In this document: positions 56,704-64,000 of the stretch, piece by piece
Position numbering within the stretch: position 1 is the stretch's first letter
How the letters are laid out: every line of letters starts with the position of its first letter
NCBI RefSeq assembly: GCF_004011805.1
Contig: NZ_ML137197.1
Location: 310,001 to 374,000, forward strand
Source: Piscinibacter defluvii
GTDB lineage: Bacteria > Pseudomonadota > Gammaproteobacteria > Burkholderiales > Burkholderiaceae_C
Direction: 5' to 3'
DNA length: 64,000 bases
The notes under the pieces: generated by a model
Told to the model about the DNA's origin: nothing
The model's input: only the letters and a program-made list of their open reading frames with translations
The model's database searches: none
Made by a program: the position numbers and the translations under genes

Positions 56704-58209
56704 ATGCTGCTGCAGCACGCCTTCGAGCACAGCGCGGCACGCCTGCCGGGCAAGGTGGCGCTGGTGGCCGGCACGCGGCGCCTGAGCTATGCCGAGCTGC
56801 AGGCACAGGTGCACGGCCTGGCCGGCGCATTGGTCGAGGCCGGCGTCGCGCCCGGCGACCGCGTGCTGGTGATGCTGGAGAACACGCCCGAGTTCGCGGT
56901 TGCCGTGCATGCCGTGCTGGCGGCCGGGGCGGTGTTCGTGCCGATCAGCGCGCTGGCCAAGACCGACAAGCTCGCCTTCATCGCCAACGACACCCACGCC
57001 ACGGCGCTCGTGACCGAGCCGGCGCTGGCACCCGCCTGGCGAACCGCGCTGGCCCGGATACCGACGCTGCGCCGCGTGCTGGTCGCCGGCGAGACCGGCG
57101 CCGACCCGCGCGAGCGGGGCTGGCCGGCTGCGGCGCCGCGCGGACCAGCGGTCGCACGCGAGCCGCAGGACCTGGCTGCGCTGATCTACACCTCCGGCAC
57201 CACCGGGCGCCCGAAGGGCGTGATGCTCAGCCACCACAACATGACCAGCGCCTGGGCCATGGTGCAGGCCTACCTCGGTCTGCGCGAGGACGACGTGATC
57301 GGCCTCGCGCTGCCGCCGGCCTTCAGCTACGGCCTGTACAACCTGCTGATGGGCCTCGGGCTGGGCGCGACGGTGGTGCAGGAGCACCAGGCGGCCTTCC
57401 CGGTCAAGCTGGCCGAGACGCTGGTGCGCGAACGCGTCACGGTGTTCCCCGGCGTGCCGACGCTCTATGCCGCGCTGCTCGACCTGCTGCCGAAGTTCGA
57501 CCTGTCGGCACTGCGCCTGCTGACCAACGCCGCCGCCGCGCTGCCCGAGCCACACCTGCAGCGCCTGCGCGCGGCGCTGCCGCAGGCGCGGCTGCTCTCG
57601 ATGTACGGCCTGACCGAATGCAAGCGCGCCAGTTACCTGGAGCCGGATCAGCTCGAACGGCGGCCCGGCAGCGTGGGCCGCGGCATCCCGGGGCAGGAGC
57701 ACTGGCTGATCGACGAGCAGGGGCAGCGCCTGCCGCACGGCAGCACCGGGCAGCTGGTGATCCGCGGCCCGCACGTGATGCTGGGCTACTGGGAGCGCCC
57801 CGAGGAGACGGCCGAGCGGCTGCGCCCCGGCACCGCGCCGGGCGAACGCCTGCTCTACACCGGCGACCTGTTCCGCAGCGACGCCGAAGGCTATCTCTAC
57901 TACGTCGCGCGGCTGGACGACATCATCAAGACGCGCGGCGAGAAGGTCGCGCCGCGCGAGGTCGAGAACGTGATCTACCAGCTCGACGGCGTGACCGGCT
58001 GCGCGGTGGTCGGCGTGCCCGACGAGGCGCTCGGCCAGGCGGTCAGGGCCTACGTGACCCTGCGCCCCGGCTGCACGCTGACCGAGCGCGAGCTCATCCG
58101 CCACTGCCTGGCGCGGCTGGAAAGCTACATGGCCCCGAAGTCGGTGGCCTTCGTGGACGAACTGCCGCGCACGGACTCGGGCAAGATCCGGCACGCCAGC
58201 CTGCGCTGA
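56704..58209 (+). CDS. AMP-forming acyl-CoA/acyl-ACP ligase (ANL superfamily)
   Basis: A 501-residue adenylating ligase. The P-loop-like motif is ALIYTSGTTGRPKGVMLSH (residues about 160-178), followed by LSMYGLTECKRAS and the C-terminal hinge YTGDLFRSDAEGYLYYVARLDDIIKTRGEKV with the catalytic Lys near DSGKIRH at the end. It starts two bases after the amidotransferase. It probably loads a carboxylic acid onto the following ACP. It resembles exosortase-A-associated acyl-CoA ligases (TIGR03098). Confidence 0.86.
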   Translation: MLLQHAFEHSAARLPGKVALVAGTRRLSYAELQAQVHGLAGALVEAGVAPGDRVLVMLENTPEFAVAVHAVLAAGAVFVPISALAKTDKLAFIANDTHATALVTEPALAPAWRTALARIPTLRRVLVAGETGADPRERGWPAAAPRGPAVAREPQDLAALIYTSGTTGRPKGVMLSHHNMTSAWAMVQAYLGLREDDVIGLALPPAFSYGLYNLLMGLGLGATVVQEHQAAFPVKLAETLVRERVTVFPGVPTLYAALLDLLPKFDLSALRLLTNAAAALPEPHLQRLRAALPQARLLSMYGLTECKRASYLEPDQLERRPGSVGRGIPGQEHWLIDEQGQRLPHGSTGQLVIRGPHVMLGYWERPEETAERLRPGTAPGERLLYTGDLFRSDAEGYLYYVARLDDIIKTRGEKVAPREVENVIYQLDGVTGCAVVGVPDEALGQAVRAYVTLRPGCTLTERELIRHCLARLESYMAPKSVAFVDELPRTDSGKIRHASLR

Positions 58210-58237
58210 CATTCCTTTCCCTTCCAGACTGCTGAAC

Positions 58238-58489
58238 ATGAGCGACATCAAGGCCGAAGTCCGGCGCTACATCGAGGACAACTTCATCATGGGCGCGACC
58301 GGCGTCGCGCTCGCCGACGCCGACAGCTTCCTCGAGCACCACGTGCTCGATTCGACCGGCTTCCTCGAGCTGATCGGCCACCTGGAGGAAAGCTACGGCA
58401 TCAAGGTGCTCGACGACGAGATGGTCCCGGAGAACCTGGACAGCCTCGAGAGCATCGCGGCCTACGTCGATCGCAAGCGCAGCGCATGA
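58238..58489 (+). CDS. second acyl carrier protein
   Basis: An 83-residue carrier protein with the phosphopantetheine Ser in HHVLDSTGFLELIGHLEE and a C-terminal helix NLDSLESIAAYVDRK. It lies between the ANL ligase and the NAD synthase-like gene and overlaps the latter (ATGA), so it is likely the dedicated carrier of the ligase product. Confidence 0.87.
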   Translation: MSDIKAEVRRYIEDNFIMGATGVALADADSFLEHHVLDSTGFLELIGHLEESYGIKVLDDEMVPENLDSLESIAAYVDRKRSA

Positions 58490-59463
58490 GCAGCCCCCTG
58501 CCCCTGGGACCGCAGGTCCTGCAGTACGACGAGCTCGCCGAGGCCGACCGCATCGGCCGCTGGATGGTCGACACGCTGGCGCGCCGGCTGCACCGCCGCG
58601 GCCTGGTGGTGGCGATCTCCGGCGGCATCGACAGCTCGGTGTGTGCCGCGCTGGCTGTGCGCGCACTCGGCCCGAACAAGGTGTTCGGCCTGCTGCTGCC
58701 CGAGCGCGACTCGAGCGACTTCAGCACCCGGCGCGGCCAGGTGCTGGCCGAGCACCTGGGCATCGCGCACGAGCTGTTCGACATCGCCCCGGCGCTCGAG
58801 GGGCTGGGCTGCTATCGCCAGCGCGACGCGGCGATCCGGCGCGTCTTCCCGGCCTACAGCGAGGGGTGGAGGAACAAGATCGTGATCGCCGGCGGCACCC
58901 AGCGCGGCATCAACTACTTCAAGCTCGTCGTCGCCGAGCCCGGCGGCACGCAGCACGAGGAGCGCCTGCCGCTGAAGGAGTACCTGCAGATCGTCGCGGC
59001 GACGAACTTCAAGCAGCGCGTGCGCAAGACCATGGACTACTTCCACGCCGACCGGCTGAACTACGCGGTGGTCGGCACGCCGAACCGGCTCGAGTACGAC
59101 CAGGGCTTCTTCGTCAAGGTGGGCGACGGCGCGGCCGACCTCAAGCCCATCGCGCACCTGTACAAGACCCAGGTCTACGCGATGGCGCGTGCGCTCGGCC
59201 TGCCGGCCGACATCTGCAACGCCACGCCGACCACCGACACCTACACGCTGCCGCAGGGGCAGGACGAGTTCTACTTCGCGCTGCCCTATGCGCAGATGGA
59301 CCTGGCGCTGTGGGCGCTGAACCATGGCGTGGGCGCGGCCGAACTCGGGGCGGCGCTCGGCATGGACGCGACAGCCGCACAGCGCGTCTACGACGACATC
59401 GCGGCCAAGCGGCGCGCGGCGGCGTACCTGCACGCAGGGGCGGAGACGGTTCCAGAGTACTGA
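58486..59463 (+). CDS. NAD synthase-like ATP-pyrophosphatase
   Basis: A 325-residue NadE-superfamily protein without a glutaminase domain. The PP-loop VVAISGGIDSSVCAALAVRAL, then VVGTPNRLEYDQGFFVKVGDGAADLKPIAHLYKTQVYAMARALG, matches the ammonia-dependent NAD synthase group. In a gene cluster of this kind the homolog probably forms an amide or similar bond from an adenylated intermediate, taking ammonia from the AsnB-like partner, instead of making NAD. It could also be a true second NadE. Confidence 0.82.
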   Translation: MSSPLPLGPQVLQYDELAEADRIGRWMVDTLARRLHRRGLVVAISGGIDSSVCAALAVRALGPNKVFGLLLPERDSSDFSTRRGQVLAEHLGIAHELFDIAPALEGLGCYRQRDAAIRRVFPAYSEGWRNKIVIAGGTQRGINYFKLVVAEPGGTQHEERLPLKEYLQIVAATNFKQRVRKTMDYFHADRLNYAVVGTPNRLEYDQGFFVKVGDGAADLKPIAHLYKTQVYAMARALGLPADICNATPTTDTYTLPQGQDEFYFALPYAQMDLALWALNHGVGAAELGAALGMDATAAQRVYDDIAAKRRAAAYLHAGAETVPEY

Positions 59464-59615
59464 TCTCCGTGTCGCCCCCTGCGGAACCGCGAGTAGCGTG
59501 CAGTTTCCTCGATCTGCCCCCCAGGCTTGAGGGTCCCCAGCGAATACGGCGCGGGGTCAGAAATGACATCATTCGTCCCGTCGCATAGAACGATACCGAA
59601 CCAGGAAGGCAGCAC

Positions 59616-60896
59616 GTGACAGCATCGACGGACAACCCCCCCGAAGGAGCACTGGCGCACGGCCCGCGCAGCTTCAGTTGCCGCTTCTGCAGCGCCCGCC
59701 TGACGACCACCTTCGTCGACCTCGGCTCCTCGCCGCTGTGCCAGACCCACATCGCGCCCGACCAACTCGACGCGATGGAGCCCTTCTACCCGCTGCACGC
59801 CTACGTCTGCGGCGAGTGCAAGCTGGTGCAGCTGCAGCAGTTCGTCTCGCCCGACAGCATCTTCTCGGAGTACGCCTACTTCTCGTCCTACTCGACCAGC
59901 TGGGTCGAGCACGCGAAGCGCTACGCCCACATGATGATCCAGCGCTTCGGCCTGGGCGGCGGCAGCAAGGTGATGGAGATCGCCAGCAACGACGGCTACT
60001 TGCTGCAGCACTTCGTCGCGGCCAGCGTGCCGGTGCTGGGCATCGAGCCGGCCGCGAACGTCGCCAAGGTGGCCGTCGAGAAGGGCGTGCCGACCACGGT
60101 GCGCTTCTTCGGCCGCGAGACGGCCGCCGCCGTGGCCGCGGAGCATGGCCGGCCCGACGTTCTGCTGGGCAACAACGTGCTCGCCCACGTGCCGGACCTG
60201 AACGACTTCGTCGCCGGCATGAAGATCCTGCTGGCCCCGAGCGGCGTGATCACGATGGAGTTCCCGCACCTGCAGCGCCTGATGGCGGAGAACCAGTTCG
60301 ACACCGTCTACCACGAGCACTTCAGCTACTTCTCGTTCGTGGCGGTCGAGAAGGTGTTCGCGCACCATGGCATCACCTTGTTCGACGTCGAGGAGCTGCC
60401 AACGCACGGCGGCTCGCTGCGCATCTACGGCAGGCACACGGAGAACGCCGCGCTGCCGGTGGGCGAGCGGGTCACCGCACTGCGCCAGCGCGAGATCGGC
60501 GACGGCTTCCTGACCATGGAGCGCTACCGCGGCTTCGATGAGCAGGTCAAGCGCACCAAGCGCAGGCTGCTCACCTTCCTGATCGAGGCCCGCGAGCAGG
60601 GCAAGACGGTGGCCGGCTACGGCGCACCGGGCAAGGGCAACACCCTGCTCAACTACTGCGGTATCCGCACCGACTTGCTCGATTTCACCACCGATGCCAA
60701 CCCGTACAAGCAGGGCAAGTACACGCCGGGCACGCGCATCCCCATCATGCCGCCCGAGCACCTGAAGGTGGCCAGGCCCGACTACGTGCTGATCCTGCCC
60801 TGGAACCTCAAGGACGAGATCACGCGCCAAGCCGCCTACATCGCCGAATGGGGCGGACGCTTCGTCGTGCCGATCCCCGAAGTGCGCGTGCTCTGA
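59616..60896 (+). CDS. class I SAM-dependent sugar C-methyltransferase
   Basis: A 426-residue NovU/TylC3-type enzyme. The N-terminal zinc motif has Cys pairs CRFC and CGEC, then a SAM domain with KVMEIASNDGYLLQHFV, and a C-terminal Rossmann-like domain (GYGAPGKGNTLLNYCGI). This architecture methylates carbon 3 or 5 of nucleotide-linked deoxysugars. The GTG at 59616 has GGAAGG seven bases upstream. The 152-base gap before it contains no further recognisable element. Confidence 0.87.
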   Translation: MTASTDNPPEGALAHGPRSFSCRFCSARLTTTFVDLGSSPLCQTHIAPDQLDAMEPFYPLHAYVCGECKLVQLQQFVSPDSIFSEYAYFSSYSTSWVEHAKRYAHMMIQRFGLGGGSKVMEIASNDGYLLQHFVAASVPVLGIEPAANVAKVAVEKGVPTTVRFFGRETAAAVAAEHGRPDVLLGNNVLAHVPDLNDFVAGMKILLAPSGVITMEFPHLQRLMAENQFDTVYHEHFSYFSFVAVEKVFAHHGITLFDVEELPTHGGSLRIYGRHTENAALPVGERVTALRQREIGDGFLTMERYRGFDEQVKRTKRRLLTFLIEAREQGKTVAGYGAPGKGNTLLNYCGIRTDLLDFTTDANPYKQGKYTPGTRIPIMPPEHLKVARPDYVLILPWNLKDEITRQAAYIAEWGGRFVVPIPEVRVL

Positions 60897-60929
60897 TCCA
60901 CCCCATTCACCGGACCACCAGGCAATCCC

Positions 60930-61967
60930 ATGAAGATTCTGATCACCGGGACCGAGGGCTACATCGGCGCGCGCCTCGCGCCCTGGCTGAAGGCCGCCGG
61001 CCATGAGGTGCGCGGCCTCGACACAGGCTTCTACCGCGACGGCTGTCTCTACCTCGACCCGATCGGCCTGCCTGACTGTCCGGAGACGGTCTACAAGGAC
61101 CTGCGCACCGTGACGCCGGCCGATTTCGCCGGCTTCGACGCGGTGATCCACCTGGCCGAACTCTCGAACGACCCGCTCGGCCAGAACCGGCCGGAGATCA
61201 CCTTCAAGATCAACCACGAAGGCTCGCTGCGCATCGCCAGGGCGGCCAAGGAAGCCGGCGTGCGCCGCTTCGTCTACGCGTCCTCGTGCAGCGTCTACGG
61301 CCTGGGCACCGGCGAGTTCCTCGACGAGACCTCGGCAGTGAACCCGCAGACGGCCTATGCGCAGTGCAAGGTCTACGTGGAGCGCGACGTCGCACCGCTG
61401 GCGGACGATCGCTTCTCCGTCACCTTCCTGCGCAACGCCACGGTGTATGGCCCCTCGCCGCGCATGCGCTTCGACATCGTGCTGAACGACCTCTCGGCGC
61501 TCGCCTGGATCAAGCAGAAGATCGCGATGGTCAGCGACGGCAGCCCGTGGCGCCCCATCGTGCACATCGAGGACGTCTGCGAGGCGATGCGCTGTGCCGC
61601 CGAGGCGCCGGCCGATGCCATCAACGGCCAGGTGTTCAACGTTGGTGCCACGCCGGAGAACTACCGCATCCGGGAGATTGCCGCGCTGGTGTCCAACGCC
61701 GTCCCGGGCTGCGAGGTGAGCGCCGGGCCGCCGAGCCAGGACAACCGCAGCTACCGCGTCTCGTTCGATAAGATCGCCGCGAAATTGCCCGGCTTCAAGG
61801 CGAAGTGGACGGCGCAGGAGGGCGCGCACGAACTGCGCCGCCTGTTCGAGCGCATCGAATTCGACCAGGCCACCTACGAGTTCCGCGCCTTCACACGGCT
61901 CAAACAGCTGAAGTACCTGCAGCGCACGAAGCAAATCGACGACGACCTGTTCTGGAGCGCGCGTTGA
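60930..61967 (+). CDS. NAD-dependent nucleotide-sugar epimerase/dehydratase
   Basis: A 345-residue extended SDR. ILITGTEGYIGARLAPWLKAAGH binds NAD; the catalytic set is Ser-Ser in FVYASSCSVYGLG and Tyr-X3-Lys in YAQCKVYVE; RNATVYGPSPRMRFD and PIVHIEDVCEAMRCAAE fit sugar-nucleotide epimerases such as GalE or RmlD relatives. The substrate cannot be read from sequence. Its stop overlaps the next gene. Confidence 0.85.
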   Translation: MKILITGTEGYIGARLAPWLKAAGHEVRGLDTGFYRDGCLYLDPIGLPDCPETVYKDLRTVTPADFAGFDAVIHLAELSNDPLGQNRPEITFKINHEGSLRIARAAKEAGVRRFVYASSCSVYGLGTGEFLDETSAVNPQTAYAQCKVYVERDVAPLADDRFSVTFLRNATVYGPSPRMRFDIVLNDLSALAWIKQKIAMVSDGSPWRPIVHIEDVCEAMRCAAEAPADAINGQVFNVGATPENYRIREIAALVSNAVPGCEVSAGPPSQDNRSYRVSFDKIAAKLPGFKAKWTAQEGAHELRRLFERIEFDQATYEFRAFTRLKQLKYLQRTKQIDDDLFWSAR

Positions 61968-62749
61968 AGGTCGTGCTGTTCTGCGGCGGCCTCGGCACGC
62001 GCCTGCGCGAGCACTCCGAGACCATCCCGAAGCCGCTGGTCAACGTCGGCATCCGGCCGATCGTCTGGCACCTGATGCGCTACTACGCGCACTACGGCCA
62101 CAAGGACTTCATCCTGTGCCTCGGGTACCGCGGCGACCTGATCCGCGAGTACTTCCTGAACTACAACGAGTGCATGTCCAACGACTTCGTGATGTCCGAG
62201 GGCGGCCGCAAGATCGAGCCGATCACGAGTGACATCGCGGACTGGCGCATCACCTTCGTCGACACCGGCATGCACGCCAACCTGGGCCAGCGCCTGCTCC
62301 GCGTGCGCAAGTACCTCGAGGGCGAGGAGATGTTCCTCGCGAACTACTCCGACGGCCTGTCCGACCTGCGCCTGGACAGCTACATCGAGACCTTCCGCCA
62401 GCGCAACGTGATCGGCGGCGCCGTCGCGGTGCGCCCGTCGCAGAGCCTGCACGCGATCCGCATGGACGAGCAGGGCATGGTGCAGGGCATCGAGAGCGTG
62501 GCCGATTCCGACTACTGGATCAACGGCGGCTTCTTCTGCCTGCGCCAGGAGATCTTCGACCACCTCCAGGAAGGCGAGGAACTGGTCGAGCAGCCGTTCC
62601 GCCGCCTGATCGAGAAGCGCCAGCTCTGGACGCACCGCCACCCCGGCTTTTGGGCGGCGATGGACACCTTTAAGGATAAGATCGCGCTCGATCGGATGGA
62701 AGCCCGCGGCAACTGCCCGTGGATGGTCTGGAAGCGCTCGGCGGCCTGA
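61964..62749 (+). CDS. sugar-1-phosphate nucleotidyltransferase
   Basis: A 261-residue nucleotidyltransferase like RfbF/RmlA. The signature is VLFCGGLGTRLREHSETIPKPLVNVG at the N-terminus; FLANYSDGLSDL supplies the metal-binding Asp. CDP-glucose or dTDP-glucose synthases both have this look. The start is TTG 61964 overlapping the previous stop; no ATG nearby fits the signature. Confidence 0.85.
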   Translation: MKVVLFCGGLGTRLREHSETIPKPLVNVGIRPIVWHLMRYYAHYGHKDFILCLGYRGDLIREYFLNYNECMSNDFVMSEGGRKIEPITSDIADWRITFVDTGMHANLGQRLLRVRKYLEGEEMFLANYSDGLSDLRLDSYIETFRQRNVIGGAVAVRPSQSLHAIRMDEQGMVQGIESVADSDYWINGGFFCLRQEIFDHLQEGEELVEQPFRRLIEKRQLWTHRHPGFWAAMDTFKDKIALDRMEARGNCPWMVWKRSAA

Positions 62750-62777
62750 GAATCCGCGCTGCCAGACCCGTTCCCGC

Positions 62778-63446
62778 ATGCTCGACCTCCTGCCCCACGC
62801 CGACCCCGGCCGCCCGCTGCGCCTGTTGTGCATCGGCGCGCACAGCGACGACATCGAGATCGGCTGCGGCGGCACGCTGCTCACCTGGCTGGCCACGGGC
62901 CGTGCGCTCGAGGTGACGTGGATGGTGCTCACCGCCAGCGGCACGCGCGAGCGCGAGGCGCGCCGCAGCGCGACGGCCCTGCTGCGCCGCGCCGCCGGCA
63001 GCGACATCGCGCTGGCCAGCTTCCGCGACGGCTTCCTGCCCTCGCAGTACGAAGACGTGAAGGCCTTCTTCGAATCGGTGCGCTGCCGCTGCGACCCGGA
63101 CATCGTGCTGACGCATCGCCTCGAAGACCGCCACCAGGACCACCGCCTCGCCGCGGAACTGACCTGGAACACCTGGCGCAACCACCTGGTGCTCGAGTAC
63201 GAGATCATGAAGTACGAAGGTGACCTCGGGCACCCCAACGTCTTCGTGCCGCTCGCCCCGGCGGTGGCCGAGCGCAAGAAGGCGCACCTGATGCGCCACT
63301 TCGGCACCCAGCAGGCCAAGGGCTGGTTCGTGCCGGAGAACTTCGACGCGCTGGCCCGACTGCGGGGGCTCGAGTGCCGCGCCCCCTCGGGCCTGGCCGA
63401 GGCCTTCCACGCGCGCAAGCTGCGGCTCACCCTGCAGGCCGCCTGA
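62778..63446 (+). CDS. PIG-L family deacetylase
   Basis: A 222-residue zinc deacetylase. CIGAHSDDIEIGCGGTLL contains the family AHxDD metal motif, and RLEDRHQDHRLAAE the downstream His-Asp-His. Members remove the N-acetyl group of amino sugars such as GlcNAc in polysaccharide or glycolipid synthesis. The ATG follows the previous gene by 28 bases. Confidence 0.87.
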   Translation: MLDLLPHADPGRPLRLLCIGAHSDDIEIGCGGTLLTWLATGRALEVTWMVLTASGTREREARRSATALLRRAAGSDIALASFRDGFLPSQYEDVKAFFESVRCRCDPDIVLTHRLEDRHQDHRLAAELTWNTWRNHLVLEYEIMKYEGDLGHPNVFVPLAPAVAERKKAHLMRHFGTQQAKGWFVPENFDALARLRGLECRAPSGLAEAFHARKLRLTLQAA

Positions 63447-63449
63447 GCC

Positions 63450-64000
63450 ATGGACGCCGCCGCATCGCCCTCGCCTGCCAGCGCGCCGCGCCCGCGCGTG
63501 AGCGTCGGCATGCCGGCCTACAACGCCGAGCAGACGATCCGCGGCTCGCTCGACGCGCTGCTGGCCCAGACCCTCGCCGACTTCGAGCTGATCGTGAGCG
63601 ACAACGCCTCGACCGACGGCACCTGGGCGATCATCGGCGAGTACGCGGCGCGCGACCCGCGCATCGTCGCGATCCGCCAGCCGAAGAACATAGGCGCCAA
63701 CGGCAACTACTCGGCGGTGTTCCGCCGCGCCCGGGCGCCGTTCTTCAAGTGGGCCTCGTCCAACGACTGGTGCGCACCGACGCTGCTGGAGCGCTGCGTC
63801 GAGCGGCTCGAGCAGGATGCCTCGATCGTGCTGGCCGCGCCGCGCACCCGCCTCTTCTCTGGCACCATCGACCAGTTCGCCGAGTACGAGCGCGACTATG
63901 CGTTCATGCAAGAGCATCCGGCCGAGCGCTTCGTGTCCGTCGGCAAGATGCTGGCGCTGAACAATATCCTCAACGGGGTCATCCGCACCGAGGCCCTGGC
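63450..64000 (+). CDS. glycosyltransferase family 2 (3' partial)
   Basis: The frame opens at ATG 63450, three bases after the deacetylase stop, and runs off the end of the window with no stop. RVSVGMPAYNAEQTIRGSLDALLAQT and ELIVSDNASTDGTW are the GT-A nucleotide-sugar binding motifs; KWASSNDWCAPTLLERC follows. It transfers a sugar during repeat-unit assembly. At least 184 residues are present here. Confidence 0.88.
   Translation, partial: MDAAASPSPASAPRPRVSVGMPAYNAEQTIRGSLDALLAQTLADFELIVSDNASTDGTWAIIGEYAARDPRIVAIRQPKNIGANGNYSAVFRRARAPFFKWASSNDWCAPTLLERCVERLEQDASIVLAAPRTRLFSGTIDQFAEYERDYAFMQEHPAERFVSVGKMLALNNILNGVIRTEAL

Noticed and set aside
59464..59615. GGGGTCAG-containing stretch as a REP or mobile element end
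   Set aside because: Only a single short match is seen with no inverted partner or transposase, so no element can be supported.

Overview
This is a GC-rich (roughly 70%), densely coding segment of a chromosome from a photosynthetic betaproteobacterium. Gene content and order (crtE-crtF-bchCXYZ-puf superoperon, crtDC, bchID-bchO-crtIB, a PufC cytochrome subunit, MenA, NAD-linked formate dehydrogenase, exosortase-type polysaccharide genes) point to a Burkholderiales purple bacterium of the Rubrivivax/Roseateles/Leptothrix type. That assignment is inferred from content; no rRNA gene is present.

Region 1 (1-6.7 kb): a 5'-truncated VIT/VWA protein, a hypothetical protein, a C39-like cysteine peptidase, menA and a Bug-type solute-binding protein. 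Region 2 (6.7-26.7 kb) is a photosynthesis gene cluster of about 20 kb. One minus-strand superoperon runs crtE, crtF, bchC, bchX, bchY, bchZ, pufB, a pufB-like gene, pufA, pufL, pufM, pufC. A second runs bchI, bchD, bchO, crtI, crtB, then a small membrane ORF. crtD-crtC lies between them on the plus strand. Five perfect TGT-N12-ACA (PpsR/CrtJ-type) operators sit before bchI, crtI, crtE/crtD and bchC (two). Region 3 (26.7-43.5 kb) is mostly housekeeping: bacterioferritin, the N-degron enzymes aat-bpt, a large RTX/beta-propeller protein, an FAD oxidoreductase, tRNA-Val(CAC), dnaQ, lgt, a LysR regulator divergent from ilvD, a small c-type cytochrome, a thioesterase, an Ada-AlkA fusion, an EamA transporter and an ATPase-epimerase fusion. 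Region 4 (43.5-49.2 kb) is an NAD-dependent formate dehydrogenase operon with a divergent ModE-like regulator and a palindromic operator. Region 5 (49.2-64 kb) is a cell-surface polysaccharide locus. It carries a nearly complete dedicated type II fatty-acid module (two reductases, two ACPs, dehydratase, KAS III, AMP ligase), two amide/adenylate-forming enzymes, and sugar-modifying enzymes up to a truncated glycosyltransferase.

Most notable points: (i) a gene between pufB and pufA whose product aligns without gaps to LH1-beta but lacks both conserved histidines; (ii) an OmpA-like domain fused to PufC; (iii) an in-frame amber codon in the conserved N-terminus of crtC; (iv) an exosortase-type ATPase fused to a UDP-GlcNAc 2-epimerase; (v) the acyl/amide/sugar cluster at 51.4-59.5 kb with a FabL-type enoyl reductase. 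All identifications come from reading translated sequence and recalled family motifs; no database search was run.
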